A stretch of 64,000 nucleotides of DNA from Manis javanica. Lineage: Eukaryota; Chordata; Mammalia; Pholidota; Manidae. Location: NCBI RefSeq assembly GCF_040802235.1, contig NC_133169.1, positions 42,291,034 to 42,355,033 on the forward strand, written 5' to 3'. Below the pieces are notes generated by a model. That model had not been told where the DNA came from. It saw nothing but the letters and a program-made list of their open reading frames with translations, and did not search any database. The translations under genes were made by a program, and so were the position numbers. This document shows positions 37,390 through 50,110 of the stretch, piece by piece; the first letter of the stretch is position 1, and every line of letters begins with the position of its first letter.

Positions 37390-38007
37390 TCTAGAAGTTG
37401 TATAGTTTCATATTTTATAATAAATCTTTATTCCTTTTTGAGTTTATTTTTGTAAATGGTGGAAGAGAATGATTTTCATTCTTCTGCATGTAGCTCTCTG
37501 GTTTTCCCAACACAATTTATTGAAGAGATAATCCTTCTCACTTGTATATATATTCCTGTCACTTTTATCACATCTTATTTGACTGTATATAGACATGGGT
37601 TTATTTCTGGGTTGTCTATTCTTTTCCATTCATCTTGGCATCTACTTTTTCACCACTACCATACTGTTTGGATTGCTGTAACTTTGTTATATTGCTTGAT
37701 ATCCAGGAGCTTGATATCCTCCACTTTGCCCTTTTCCAGAACGCTTTTGGCAATTCAGGGTCTCTTGTGGTTGCACCTAAATTTCAGAATTATTTGCTTT
37801 AGTTCTTTGATATTTTACTTTGGTATGTTGATGGGCATTGCATTGAACATGTGGATTATTTTGGGTAGTATGGCCATTTTAACAGTATCAGTTCATTTTA
37901 TCCATGAGAATGTCTGTTTGTTCTAACTGTGTTGTTCAATTAATTTTTTTCAGTGTCCGAGTTTTCAAAGTGCCATTCTATCACCATTGGTTACATATTT
38001 TCCTAGG
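37390..38007 (-). mobile_element. LINE-1 ORF2 fragment, host of a nested L1
   Basis: Minus-strand, diverged L1 ORF2 interior (the tract read on the plus strand as TTCTGGGTTGTCTATTCTTT at about 37605, and the GTAGTATGGCCATTTTAACA tract near 37866). It is interrupted at 38007 by a younger L1. Confidence 0.8.
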
Positions 38008-41000
38008 CTTTTTTTATTTTGGTATCATTAATCTACAATTACATGAAGAACATTATCCTTACAAGGCATGCCCCTTCACCAAGTTCCCCCCACAAACCCC
38101 ATTACAGTCAATGTCCATCAGCATAGTAAGATGCTGTAAAATCACTACTTGTCTTCTCTGTGTTGCCCAGCCTTTCCCGTGCCCCCACACACATTATACA
38201 TGCTAATTGTAATGCTCGTTTCTTTTTCCATGCCCTTATCCCACCCTTCCCACCCATTCTCCCCAGTCCCTTTCACTTTGATAACTGTTAGTCCATTCTT
38301 GGGTTCTGTGAGTCTGCTGCTGTTTTGTTCCTTCATTTTTTCTTTGTTCTTATACTCCCCAGATGAGTGAAATGATTTGGTACTTGTCTTTCTCAACCTC
38401 ACTTATTTCACTGAGCATAACTCCATCCATGTTGTTGCAAATGGTAGGATATGTTTTCTTCTTATGGCTGAATAACATTACATTGTGTATATATACCATA
38501 TCTTCTTTATCCATTCATCTACTGATGGACACTCAGGTTGCTTCCATTTCTTGGCTATTATGAATAGTTCTGCAATAAATATAGGGGTGCATCTATCTCT
38601 TTCAAACTAGGCTGCTGTATTCTTAAGGTAAATTCCTAGAAATGGAATTCCTGTGTCAAATGGTATTTCTCTTTTGAGCTTTCTGAGGAACCTCCATATT
38701 GCTTTCCACAATGGTTGAATTAATTTACATTCCCACCAACAGTGCAGGAGGGTTCCCCTTTCTCCACAACCTCGCCAACATTTGTTGTTGTTTATCTATT
38801 GGATGGAGGCCATCCTTACTGGTGTAAGGTGATATCTCATTGTGGTTTTCATTTGCATTTCTCTGATGACAAGTGATGCGGAGAATCTTTTCACGTGCCT
38901 GTTGGCCATCTGAATTTCTTCATTGGAGAACTGTCTGTTCAGCTCTTCTGACCACTTTTTAACTGCATTGTTTGCTTTTTGTTTGTTGAGGTGTGTGAGC
39001 TCTTTATATGTTTTGGATGTCAACCCTTTATCGGATCTGTCATTTATGAATATATTCTCCCATACTGTAGGATGCCTTTTTGTTCTATTGATGGTGTCCT
39101 TTGCTGTACAGAAGCTTCTCAGCTTGATATAGTCCCACCTGTTAATTTTTGCTTTTGTTTCCCCTAGCCAGGGAGTTATGTTCAAGAAGAAGTCATTCAT
39201 GTTTATGTTCAAGAGATTTTTGCCTGTGTTTTTTTCTAAGACCTGTATGGTTTTATGGCTTATATTCAGGTCTTTGATCCATTTCAAATTTCTTTTGTGT
39301 ATGGGGTTAGACAATGAACCAATTTCAGTCTATTACATGTAGCTGTCCAGTTTTGCCACCACCAACTGTTGAAGAGGCTGTCATTGCCCCATTGTATGTC
39401 CATGGCTCCTTTATCATATATTAATTGACCATATATGTTTGGATTAATGTCTGGAGTCTCCATTCTGTTCCACTGGTCTGTGGCTCTGTTCTTGTGCCAG
39501 TACCAAATTGTAGAGATTATTGTGGCTTTGTAGTAGAGCTTGAAGTCGGGGAACAAGATCGTCCCCACTTTATTCTTCCTCCTCAGGATTGCTTTGGGTG
39601 TTTGGAGTCTTTGGTGGTTCCATATGAATTTTTTAACTATTTGTTCCAGTTCATTGAAGAATGCTGTTGGTAATTTGATAGGGATTGCATTAAATCTGTA
39701 TATTTCTTAGGCAGGATGGCCATTTTGACTATGTTAGTTCTTCTTAGCCAAGAGCACGGGATGAGTTTGCATTTGTCAGTGTCTCCTTTTATTTCTCTTA
39801 AGAGTGTCCTGTAGTTTTCAGGGTATAAGTGTTTCACTTCCTTGGTTCAGTTTATTCCTAGATATTTTATTCTTTCTGATGCCATTGAGAATGGAATTGT
39901 TTTCCTGATTTCTCTTTCTATTAGTTCATTGTTAGTTATAGGAATGCCACTGATTTCTGTGTATTAATTTTGTATCCTGCAACTTTGCTGAATTTCGATA
40001 TTAGTTCTAGTAGTTTTGGAATGGAATCTTTAGGATTTTTTAATGTACAGTATCATGTCATCTGCAAATACTGACAGTATAACTTCTTCTTTACCAATTT
40101 GTATTCCTTGTATTTCTTTGTTTTGTCTAATTGCCATGTCTAGGACCTCCAGTACTATATTCAAAAACAGTGGGAAGAATGGGCATCCCTGTCTTGTTCC
40201 CAATATCAGAGGAAAGGCTATCAGCTTCTCACTGTTCAGTATGATGTTAGCTGTCAGTTTATCATATATTATCACCTTTATTATATTGAGGTACTTGCCC
40301 TTTATACCCATTTTGTTGAGAGTTTTTATCATGAATGGATCTTGAATTTTGTTGAATGCTTTTTCAGCATCTATGGAGATGATCATGTGCTTTTTGTCCT
40401 TCTTTTTGTTTATGTGGTGGATGATGTTGATGGATTTTCAAATGTTGTACCATCCTTGCATCCCTGAGATGAATCCCACTTGGTCATGGTGGATGATCCT
40501 TTTGATGTATTTTTCAATTCAGTTTGCTAATATTTTGTTGAGTATTTTTGCATCTTCATTCATCAGAGATATTGGACTGTCATTTTTTTTTTTTTTTGGT
40601 GGGGTCTTTGCCTGGTTTTGGTATTAGGGTGATGTTGGTTTCATAGAATGAATTTGGGACTATTCCCTCTTCTTGTATTTTTTGGAAAACTTTAAGGAGA
40701 ATTGGTCTTATTATCTTCTCTGTATATCTGATAAAATTCCGAGGTATATCAATCTGGCCCAGGGGTTTTGTTCTTGGGTAGTTTTTTGATTACTGCTTCA
40801 ATTTCATTGCTGGTAATTGGTCTATTTAGATTTGCTGTTTCTTTCTGGGTCAGTCTTAGAAGGTTGTATTTTTCTAGAAAGTTGTCCATTTCTTCTAGGT
40901 TTTCCTGCTTGTTAGCATATAGGTTTTCCTAATATTATCTAATAATTCTTTGTATTTCTGTGGGGTCCATCATAGTTTTTTCTTTCTCATTTCTTATTCT

Positions 41001-42039
41001 GCTGATGTGTGTTGATTCTCTTTTTCTCTTAATAAGTCTAGCTAGAGGCTTATCTATTTTGTTTATTTTCTCAAAGTACCAGCTCTTGGTTTCTTTGATT
41101 TTTTCTATTGTTTTATTCTTCTCAATTTTATTTATTTCTTCTCTTATCTCTATTATGTCCCTCTTTCTGCTGACTTTAGGCCTCATTTGTTCTTCTTTTT
41201 CCAATTTCGATAATTTTGACTTTAGACTATTCAATTGGGATTTTTCTTCCTTCTTTAAATATGCCTGGATTGCTATATACTTTCCTCTTAAGACTGCTTT
41301 CACTGTGTCCCACAGATGTTGGGGCTTTGTGCTGTTGTTGTCATTTGTTTCCATATATTGCTTGATATCTATTTTAATTTGGTCATTGATCCATTGATTA
41401 TTTAGGAGCATATTGTTAAGCCTCCATGTGTTTGTGAGCCTTTTCGATTTCTTTGTACAGTTTATTTCTAGTTTTACACATTTGTGGTCTGAAAAGTTGG
41501 TTGGTAGAATTTCAGTCTTTTGGAATTTTCTGAGGCTCTTTTTGTGGCCTGTTATGTGGTCTATTCTGGAGAATGTTCCATGTGCACTTGAGAAGAATGT
41601 GTATCCTGTTGCTTTTGGGTGTAGAGTTCTACAGATGTCTATTAGGTCCATCTGTTCTAGTGTGTTGTTCAATGCCTCTGTGTCCTTACTTATTTTTTGT
41701 CTGGTTGATCTGTCCTTTGGAGTGAATCGTGTGTTGAAGTCTCCTAAAATGAATGCATTGCAGTCTATTTCCTCCTTTAGTTCTGTTAGTATTTGTTTCA
41801 GATATGTTGGTGCTCCTGTATTGGGTGCATATATGTTTATAATGGTTATATTCTCTTGTTGGACTGAGCCCTTTATCATTATGTAGTGTCCTTCTTTATC
41901 TCTTGTTACTTTCTTTGTTTTGAAGTCTATTTTGTCTGATACTAGTACTGCAACTCCTGCTTTTTTCTCCCTATTGTTTGTATGAAATATCTTTTTCCAT
42001 CCCTTCACTTTTAGTCTGTGCATGTCTTTGGGTTTGAGG
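38008..42039 (-). mobile_element. LINE-1, 4.0 kb, 5'-truncated in ORF2, with target duplication
   Basis: Minus-strand L1 with a poly-A tail (T-run at 38009-38015), 3' UTR of about 0.8 kb and nearly all of ORF2, cut off a little inside the endonuclease domain. The 10-bp duplication TTTTCCTAGG flanks it at 37998-38007 and 42040-42049. It is the best-preserved L1 in the window: it keeps ILGDFN in the endonuclease and FADD in the reverse transcriptase, although stops and frameshifts still break it into pieces (40935-42023, 40030-40386, 39637-39837, 39284-39568, 38796-39314). Confidence 0.95.
38796..42039 (-). pseudogene. L1 ORF2 pseudogene, 5'-truncated
   Basis: Endonuclease plus reverse transcriptase. 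The longest open piece (40935-42023, 362 codons) covers most of the endonuclease: catalytic GDFN, SRIDHI and SDHK blocks are present, but the N-terminal catalytic residues are lost by truncation. The FADDMILYI box lies near 40050. The last piece (38796-39314) covers the C-terminus, ending at a [15 protein letters not shown]-type segment. Frameshifts and a long T-run near 40580 break the frame. Confidence 0.93.
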
Positions 42040-42179
42040 TTTTCCTAGGTATTTTATTAATTTTGCATTCATAGTACTTTGATATTTATATGAAAAGATG
42101 GTCACCATGATGAGCCTGTCACCATCTGTCAGTGAAGCATTAACTGTCATTGGCAATAGTCCTTATACTGTGCTTTTCA

Positions 42180-42600
42180 CCTAAATGATTTACTTATTTT
42201 ATAACTGGAAACTTGTTCCCATAATCCCCTTCATCAATTTTTCCTCTCACCCTAACCATTCTCCTCTGGCAATCACCAGTTTATTCTCTGTACTTATGAG
42301 TGTGTTTTTGTTTTATTTCATTTTTCAGTATTTGTTTTTTTTAGATTTTAAATTTACATGGATCTTATGGTATTTGTCTTTCTTCACCCTGGCTTATTTC
42401 ACTAAGCATAATACCTTCTACATCCATCCACATTGTTGCAAATAATAAGATTTCATTCCTTTTTATGCCTGAATATAAGTCCATTCTATATACAAGCCAA
42501 TTTTCTTTTCCCACCCAGGTAATAATGGAAACAAGTTACTACTATATCTTGGCTATTATAAATAATGTTCTTATTAAATTTCAGAGTATAGTACTATTTA
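42180..42600 (-). mobile_element. LINE-1 3' end fragment
   Basis: Minus-strand L1 3' UTR and ORF2 end: the CCCTGGCTTATTTCACTAAG tract near 42388 and a CATCCACATTGTTGCAAATA tract near 42426. From 42600 to about 42930 I see nothing recognisable. Confidence 0.75.
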
Positions 42601-42929
42601 TTCCTGTTTTGTAACACAGCTCTCTCAAATATTTATGGTCTAATTGCTTTGCCCCAGACTATGAAGCACTTTCAAATGATATGTTTGTGAGATGTGATTA
42701 TATATTCATCAAATAATTGTACTATAGAGTCATTTATTAATTTGGCATTTTACTCTACATTTTTACCTTATATTTTTATTTATGATGAAAACTGATCATT
42801 TTGAATGATTTTTGTATCATCCTGCATTGCATTTGTTATGTTTCTATTGTCCTCCAGAGGAACAGTTCTTCAGTGTTTCGCTGAACTTTAAGACCTAAAA
42901 TCAAGTTCTACTCTTGTTGAAACAGGGGG

Positions 42930-44140
42930 CAAATAATCCTCAATTCATATGGAACCACAAAGACATTGAGTAGCCAAAGCAATCCTGAGAAAGAAGAAGA
43001 AAGCTGGGAGTATTACACTCCCTGATGTCAATCTACACTACAAAGCACAAGAAAAGACGAATAGATCAATAGAACAGAATATAGAGCCAAGATATAAACT
43101 CACACATATATGGCCAATTAATACACAATAAAGCAGCCATGAAGATACAGTGGGGGAAAGACAGACTCTCCATTAATTTGCATGGAGTAAAATGGACAGC
43201 TACATGCAAGAGAATGAAAATGGATTATTGTCTAACTCCATATACAGAATTAATCTCCAAATGGATTAAAGACCTAAAGATAAGATATGATACCATAAAA
43301 CTTATAAAGAACACATAAGCAAAACTCTCTTGAACTTAACATAAGTGTGAGCAATTTTTTTCCAGACATATATACGTGGGGAAAGAAAACAAAAGCAAAA
43401 ATGAGCAAGTGGGATTACATCAAACTAAAAAGCTTCTGTACAGCAAAGGACACCATAAACAGAAAAAAATAGTCAGAAAACTGTAAGACATTTCTACAAA
43501 GAAGAAATACAGATGGCCAACAAGGACATGAAAAGATGCTCCACGTCTCTAATCATGAGGGGAATGCAAATCAGAACCACAGTGAGATACCACTTCCCAC
43601 CAGTCAGAACAGCCACCATCCAAAAGCCAAGAAATAACAAGTGTTGGTGAGGATGTGGAGAAGAGGGAACCCTCCTGCACTGTTGGTGGCAATGTTACTT
43701 GATGTGGCCGCTGTGGAAAACAGTTTGGAGGGTCCTCAAAAAAAAAATACCCTAAAAATACAAACATCACATGACCCTGTTATTCCACTTCTAGGAATTT
43801 CTGTAAAGAAAAAAAAATCCCTCCTTTGTAAAGACTCTCACACACTGAGAAGTGGTGGGTGTGTGGTTATCATGGGAAGGTCTGGATTGGGTGAGTAGGT
43901 AGGGTGAGGGGGATACAGGGCACACAGATTCTCAGTCATAATGTAAGCTGGTCATGGGGATGGTGCTGTAGCACAGGGAGTATAGTCAGAGGTTCTGTAA
44001 CATCTTCCTATGTTTTCAGAGAGTGACTGCACTAGTTGGGGTGAGGATTTAATAATGTGGGTAACTGTTCAACCACTGTGTTGCATACTTGAAGTCAATA
44101 TAAGGTTGTACAACAATTACACTTCTAAAAAAGAAAAGTA
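42930..44140 (+). mobile_element. LINE-1 ORF2 end and 3' UTR
   Basis: Plus-strand L1 starting in the ORF2 C-terminal third (tract near 42945: ATATGGAACCACAAAGACAT), through the CAAGTGGGATTACATCAAAC block near 43404, a GTCAGAACAGCCACCATCC tract (43603), then 3' UTR and an A-rich end near 44135. All frames are broken, and there is an internal deletion near 43470. Confidence 0.85.
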
Positions 44141-44291
44141 AACACATGGGAAAGACACAGACTGTGAGAAATTATTGACATGTCCAACAAAGAACATATT
44201 CAGAATTTAAAAAAACTACAAATCAATAATAAAAAGAAGAAACAAATGAGACAGATAATTGATAAGGTCAGAGATGAAATGGTTATCGGTA

Positions 44292-47202
44292 CTTTACTTC
44301 TGCATAGAGAAAACATGTTTAAGAAATCAACCAACATCACATGAGCCAGCATTTTTCCCCACGAGGAGTCCTGCTAGTGGGGACTGCACAGACTGCTAAC
44401 TGCTCTTATCCAATAAAAAAAAGTCCAGTGAGGTAGCTGTTATTATCTATTCCATTTTTCCAGCAGGCTATTTACCTACCAGTCAATAGTCCTTATCAAA
44501 CAATTTAATGTCTAGTTTGATGTCCTTTATCCAAGGGAAACGGTCCGTGGTCTGAGGGAGTGCAGTACTCACATGCAGTGGAGCACCTCCCAAGGGATTT
44601 TGGGCAAAAGCAAGTTTTATAGAGCATTGGAAGGGGAGTAGGGCATGATCGGCTGAGGATTCATATCTGGCATTATCTTAAAATGTCAAGGGACGTAGAG
44701 CCCAGAGAGGACCTGGCATGTGGATATCAGTGGACTGGATATAGTGTGTTCCTGGTCAAGAAGAACATTTGTAAGAACATGAAACTTCACTTTGCTGACT
44801 TGAAACCCCATGCAGACGTGGCTCCATTTGGGGCCAAAAATTAATTTCAATACCATTTATGCTAATCATTATATTGTGCTTTAATATGTAAAAATATGCT
44901 TAACCAAAAAAGGACATAAAATATTAAATGATGAAAAGTCAGTTTATAAATAATATGTACAGGCTATTTTAAAAACAATTACATCTGGGCAGATTGCAAA
45001 AGCAGACTTGAGTGAATAGATAAAAAAATTGCTTGATGCTTGAGAAGATACAAAATGGTGAAGATGCTCTTTCTTATGACAAAATGACTTGATTACTATA
45101 AAATAGAGCTGCCAACAACAGATACAGAAAATTTTTTAATAGCATTCAGCGTGCTACTCAATGGGAGAGACCAAAGGGAAAATTACAGGTTTAATATAAT
45201 CATGTATAAATCAGGCACCAGTATTGAGGCTTTTTGATGCATCCCTTCCTTATCTTCTCTAAATTATAACTATGACCATCATCTGTGGATAGTATTTATG
45301 AATTCACTTAATACTTTTAAAACCGTATTAAGAATGTACATTGATATCCAAAAGGATTGAAACACAGGTCTTATTTTGATGGAATTGATAAAACAAGGGA
45401 AAGCAGTCAATGTCTTCAAAATTAAGTCTCTTCATATTTAGAGGACTTCCCACTGTCCTTGCTAAGCCGTCTCCCCTGAGGCAGGACATTGTTACGCTCA
45501 GGCTGTAGGATCTGCTTATTCTTCTCCCTGAAGTCAGTTTATATTAATAAAATTTAAATTTATAGAAGTCAATGAAATACTCTTTTATACTTTTCTTCAT
45601 GTAGATTGGCAGCAATACCAAAACTACTTTCTGAATAATGAGGCAAATGGGCCCTAATCTGTAGTGTCTTGGCTATGCATTGGCAATCTAATGAGAAAGC
45701 CATATATTTTAATGTTGTCCAACAGGGAAAATGGGTGCAGTTTTCTAGGCTGAGAACAACTTTCTAGTATATTCAATATTGCCAATCAGGGTTTATGATA
45801 AAAATAGGTATCAGGGCCCTGACACGTTCAATGACAATTCTTTATTTCCCCTCCCTCTTCTTGGTTTCTCTGACAGCTGCATTTAGGTAAATAAATAGAT
45901 GGGTCCTAGGAAAAAGAACTTCAACATCTCAGAGACTTTAGAATTGTGAAAAATTAGTTCTTCTAGATTTAAACAGAACAGATAATGAAATGCAGTGACG
46001 CTGGTGTTTTTTCTGACTTGATGAGACCTGTAGGGCTTCCCACATGTCCTGCCCTGAGAAGGGGAACAGTGCGGGGTCCTGAGGTGAGCCAGGAGTCATG
46101 GCGCGGGCGCCCTGTGGCTTTAGACGATCAAGTTCACCCCCCCAGAGATGCTTTAATACCTCCCCTGAGAACCTCACTCACCATGACCCGATTTCCTTTA
46201 AATGGAGCTTTGCAACACTATGGAAAGGATTTCAGGAAATTAATCAAGTTGAAAAAATATTTTCAGACATGGCACTATTCACTGCCATTGTCTTTTTATC
46301 TCCCAGAAAGCAGATGACTCCTAGAGGAAGCAAAGCCTAAGATCCAGCCAAGGCAGGCTTTCTCACCTCAACAGGTCATTACAAGCATTGGAGGTTCATT
46401 TTAGAACCAAATACTGAATATTCTTATCCTAAAGTTGCTTTTCATGCTTGCTCTCATTTCTGGATTAGCTTCCCGAAAATACTGGAAATATTTAGGTGAA
46501 TAATAATAAGCTAAAACATTCTCATTATTGTGCTTGTGACCATGGACCAGTGTCCTCACACCCCAATGTACTTCTTCCTGAAGAATTTGTCCTTCTTTGA
46601 CCTCTGCCTTATTTCCATCATTGTTCCAAAATCCATTCTCAACTCTCTGTGCCACAACACCTGTATTTCTTTCCCAGGATGTGTATTGCAGATCTTACTG
46701 GTGATACACTTTGCGAGGTCTGAGGTCTTCATCCTCACCGCCATGTCCTATGACCGCTATGTGGCCATCTGCCACCCCCTGCACTGTGAGTGCGTCATGA
46801 ACAAGACAGTGTGTGGTAAGTCAGCAGCTGCCTCCTGGGTCCTTGGAGGATTCTTTGGAGGTCTATATGCGACTGGCACTTTCTATTTATCTTTCTGTGG
46901 TTCCAGATGAGTCCCACAGGTTTTCTGTGATGTTCCTTCATACTAAGGATTTCTTGCTCTAAAGATCATATCACTATTAATGTCAGTGTGGCCATTGGGA
47001 TATTTTATGGGTTTTTTTGTTTACTTGCCACTGTTTTCTCATACATCTATATTTTCAATACAGTGCTAAGGATCCCATCTGCACAAGGCAGGTCACAAGC
47101 TTTCTCCACCTGCCTTCCCCATCTCATGGTTGTGTCCACCTTTCCCCTGACAGGAGCCATTGCCTATTTGAAACCAGTGCCTGAGTCCCCATCTCTCCTG
47201 GC
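44292..47202 (-). repeat. Right arm of the inverted segmental duplication
   Basis: Reverse complement of 4463-11245 without the SEPT7 retrocopy and without 1414 bp upstream of the OR. The empty retrocopy site, a single copy of the 12-bp target, is at 44422-44433. Homology with the left arm stops at about 44292, and at 47202 because the left copy is cut by L1; the OR itself continues to 47332 here. Confidence 0.92.
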
Positions 47203-47332
47203 CTTGCTACTCTCAGTGCTGTATGCAGCACTGCCTCCCTCTCTGAACCCCTTTATCTACAGCCTTAGGAACAGAGAAATCAAGGCAGCCCTGAGAAAGC
47301 TCCTGTGGAAACTATGTGACAGTGTGAAATAG
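46521..47332 (+). pseudogene. Olfactory receptor pseudogene, OR14-like (right inverted-repeat copy)
   Basis: Class II OR lacking its N-terminus. Coding begins in TM1 (at an ILIIV-type segment) because a deletion joined upstream flank to codon sequence at 46514-46520. It then runs PMYFF and MSYDRYVAICHPLHC. A nonsense TGA occurs right after FCGSR near 46908, and one base is lost near 46945. From 46988 the frame continues through TM5-TM7 with NPFIYSLRNREIKAAL and stops at 47332. It complements the left copy, which lacks TM7 but keeps the N-terminus. Neither is functional. Confidence 0.94.
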
Positions 47333-47985
47333 GAGAAATAGAAATACAGTTGTCAGAGTTAAATTTTTCTTTCTTATTCTCATTAACAGTCTTTATGGTA
47401 TTTGGTGTGTAACAATTCTTTGTTGGTTTTTCTAAAAAAAAAATCTAAGTTTGAAAGATTGGAATTCCCCCAACTTCAAAGAAGCTCTAGTTTTTATAAT
47501 GATGTATTTAGTGAAACTACCCCTGAATTTATCTTATCTTACTGACTTTAGCAGATTTACTTTCATACAGTAATTTTGTATGTTTAGCAGTTTCAACAAT
47601 AAAAGGTTACCAAATTTGGACTATTTCTATTTGTATCTTATTTTCAAACATTACATTCATATATCAAATTTTAGCTAATTTAAAAATCATACACAAAGAA
47701 TAGAACAATTACACATATTAAATACCTGCATTGAATTTCATGAATTTTACACAAATACTTTTATTAATATATAGATATTATTAGGTAGTGGACATTTCAC
47801 AAGAGATGTGTTAATGTGTTCAAAAATTGAGGTTGTATTGAATGTGCCATTATTATGCTGGTGTATCCTAGCAGCTGCTAGTTTCATTTGTGTGATGTAT
47901 TTTAGTGTAATTTTTTATCTATATGGTACCAAATGCATTATTTAGTTATATTCCTTCTTATGCTATTAAAAACATTGCTTTTTAT
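47333..47985. other. 3' flank of the right OR pseudogene, no gene seen
   Basis: AT-rich, with AATAAA near 47600 that could have served as a polyadenylation signal for the former OR. No other feature is recognised. Confidence 0.5.
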
Positions 47986-47989
47986 AAAC

Positions 47990-48345
47990 TCATAAAAACA
48001 GAGTTGAATGGTGATTACCAGATGGGTGTGGGTAGGGGTCCTTGGGATACATTTTTTAAGGATACAAACTTGGAACTAATAGATAAACAAGCCCTGGTGA
48101 TATAATGCACACATAGTGATTATACATAATGCTGTCTTATAAACTTCAAAGTCTCTAAGACACTAGATCTTAATGGTTTCCCAAAAAAACCCAAGAAATT
48201 ATAATTATCGGATGTGATAGAGATTAGCTAAAACTATAGTGGTTATTACACTGCAATATGTGATGAATCAAACCAACACACCATAAGCTTATAAAATGTT
48301 ATATGTAAATTATATCAATATAATAAATTTTAAAAGAATGTTATA
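47990..48345 (+). mobile_element. LINE-1 3' UTR fragment (older type)
   Basis: Plus-strand L1 tail: the GAGTTGAATGGTGATTACCA tract at 48001 and a terminal AATTATATCAATATAATAAA near 48307, as in old L1M-type 3' ends. The 48345-48640 stretch shows nothing clear. Confidence 0.65.
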
Positions 48346-48639
48346 GGAATTACATAGTGTTTTCCAAACTTGGAAAATCCAGAATCTTTTTTTGTTTAAT
48401 GTAAAAATTAATAGGATTTTTAAATAATTAAGTTAAACAAGCATAGACACCTCAAAACACCAGAAGTAAATTTTTCTCAGTTGATTTCTTATGTGTCCAA
48501 TGCTTGATTTGTATTATGGGAATCTAAGTTTAAAGAAGAGTAAGAGGAATCATTGAAATAAAATTGTTCTTTAGTTAGGTAGATGTACAGCATTTATTTT
48601 TGGGTATCCAATTCAGTAAGAATTTTTTAGTAGAAATTT

Positions 48640-49015
48640 AAAGGACATTAGTTAAATAAACAAATGCCATATAATCTGATTTATGTGTAGAATACATATA
48701 CAAAGCAAAACATAATGAACAAAATAGCAGAAGGCTCATAGACACTGAGAAGGGATTGGTAGCTACCATGGGGGAGGCTTGGAATGGGTGGGTTGGGGGA
48801 GGGAGGGTGATAAAGGGACACAAAAATTGTCAATCATAAGTCTGTCACAAAACTTTAGAACAGCGTTGAGAATATGTAATGTCTTCCTATGTTGACAGTA
48901 ACTGTACAAGTTGATAAGATTTAATGAGTAACTGTAGAACCACTGTGTTGTATAATTGAAACCAATATAAGATTGTCTATCAACTATACTTAAATTCAAA
49001 AAAGAAAGAAATAAG
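48640..49015 (+). mobile_element. LINE-1 3' UTR fragment
   Basis: Plus-strand L1 3' UTR: the GGGGGAGGCTTGGAATGGGT tract near 48771, ACCACTGTGTTGTATAATTG near 48939, and an A-rich end near 49010. It is 5'-truncated. Confidence 0.8.
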
Positions 49016-50110
49016 CAGTAACACCTAAAATAAAAAAGTGTCTGCATAACAAAAAAATAACCAACTAAATAAAATGAAACCTATGGAGTGGGAAAATATT
49101 TGAAAACCATATATCTGTTAATGGGATAATGACTAAAATATGCAAGGATTCATACAACACCGTAGAAACACATAATATGATTAAAATACAGGCAAAGGAC
49201 CTGAACAGATGTTTTCTCCAAAAAAAGACTCACAAGTTGTGAACAGGAAAATTAAAAAATAGCCAGTATCAAGGGGATAAATCTGCAAAGAAGTGAAAAG
49301 CTAACCTTTTCAAAGAATACTGCTTCTCTCTCACTTACCAATTTTACATTTCCCTGTATGGCCCCGTAAGATGACTGGTTAGCCAGAGACAGGTAAGATT
49401 CCTCAAGGGAAGAACAACCAAAGACAGGCACAGTTGCAGGGGGGCCATCAGGAGAGAAATTGGGGGTCAACAGAGGTGAGGCTTGGAACCTCACCCCCCT
49501 GTTTTGAGAGAAATCTTCTGCATCCGTGGATGTTTTGTTGCCCTTGTCTAGCTGGGATTAATACTTAGTCTATAGACACACACCTGATCATCTACACTTG
49601 CCCTCTTACAGCACTAAATTATGTTTTCTACCTTTATCTTGCATCTACCTACCACTTAATCATTTTATTAAAATAATAATAATAATAATAATAAGGAGAA
49701 ATGTGGGATTCACATATAAATCAAGTATAAAAATAAAAAATAGCCAGTATCACTAATCATCTACAAAAAAAAATGCCAAGCAAACCATAATGAGCTATAA
49801 TTCACATTTATTATGACCACCTTTATTAATAAAAAACACGTAATGTTGGTGAATATACAGAGAATAGGGAACACTTGTACACTGTTCATAAGAGTATAAA
49901 TTGATACAAACATTATGACAGTTTAATATCAGGCTTATTATACCTGTGCTTTTATGTTTTTTGCAAGAATTATTCACTAAAAGAAATACATGTTAACTTC
50001 AGTAGTGCACGTGAGGATTTAGTGATATGGGTAACTGTTGAACCACTGTGTTGTACATTAGAAACCAATGAAAGTTGTATGTCAATTAAATTAAATTAAT
50101 TATTTAATTC
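49016..50110 (+). mobile_element. LINE-1 fragment interrupted by a 463-bp insertion
   Basis: Plus-strand diverged L1 ORF2 end: a GCAAAGGACCTGAACAGATG tract at 49193, then after the insertion the continuing CACTAATCATCTAC block (49751), and 3' UTR (GTAACTGTTGAACCACTGTG, 50031) ending near 50100. Confidence 0.75.
49272..49734. mobile_element. Unclassified retroposed insertion with 18-bp target duplication
   Basis: 463 bp flanked by an exact AAAAAATAGCCAGTATCA (49254-49271 and 49735-49752), splitting an L1 cleanly. Near its right end there is an (AAT)n tract (about 49672-49693) and then GGAGAAATGTGGGATTCACA. The interior has no long frame and is not L1. A target duplication of this size indicates insertion by the L1 machinery. 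I do not recognise the source; a transcript retrocopy or a fragment of a retroviral or MaLR transcript are both possible. Confidence 0.7.

Noticed and set aside
40935-42023. L1 ORF2 of 362 codons as an active element
   Set aside because: The 5' end, including the first endonuclease residues and all of ORF1 and the promoter, is absent, and later frames are broken.
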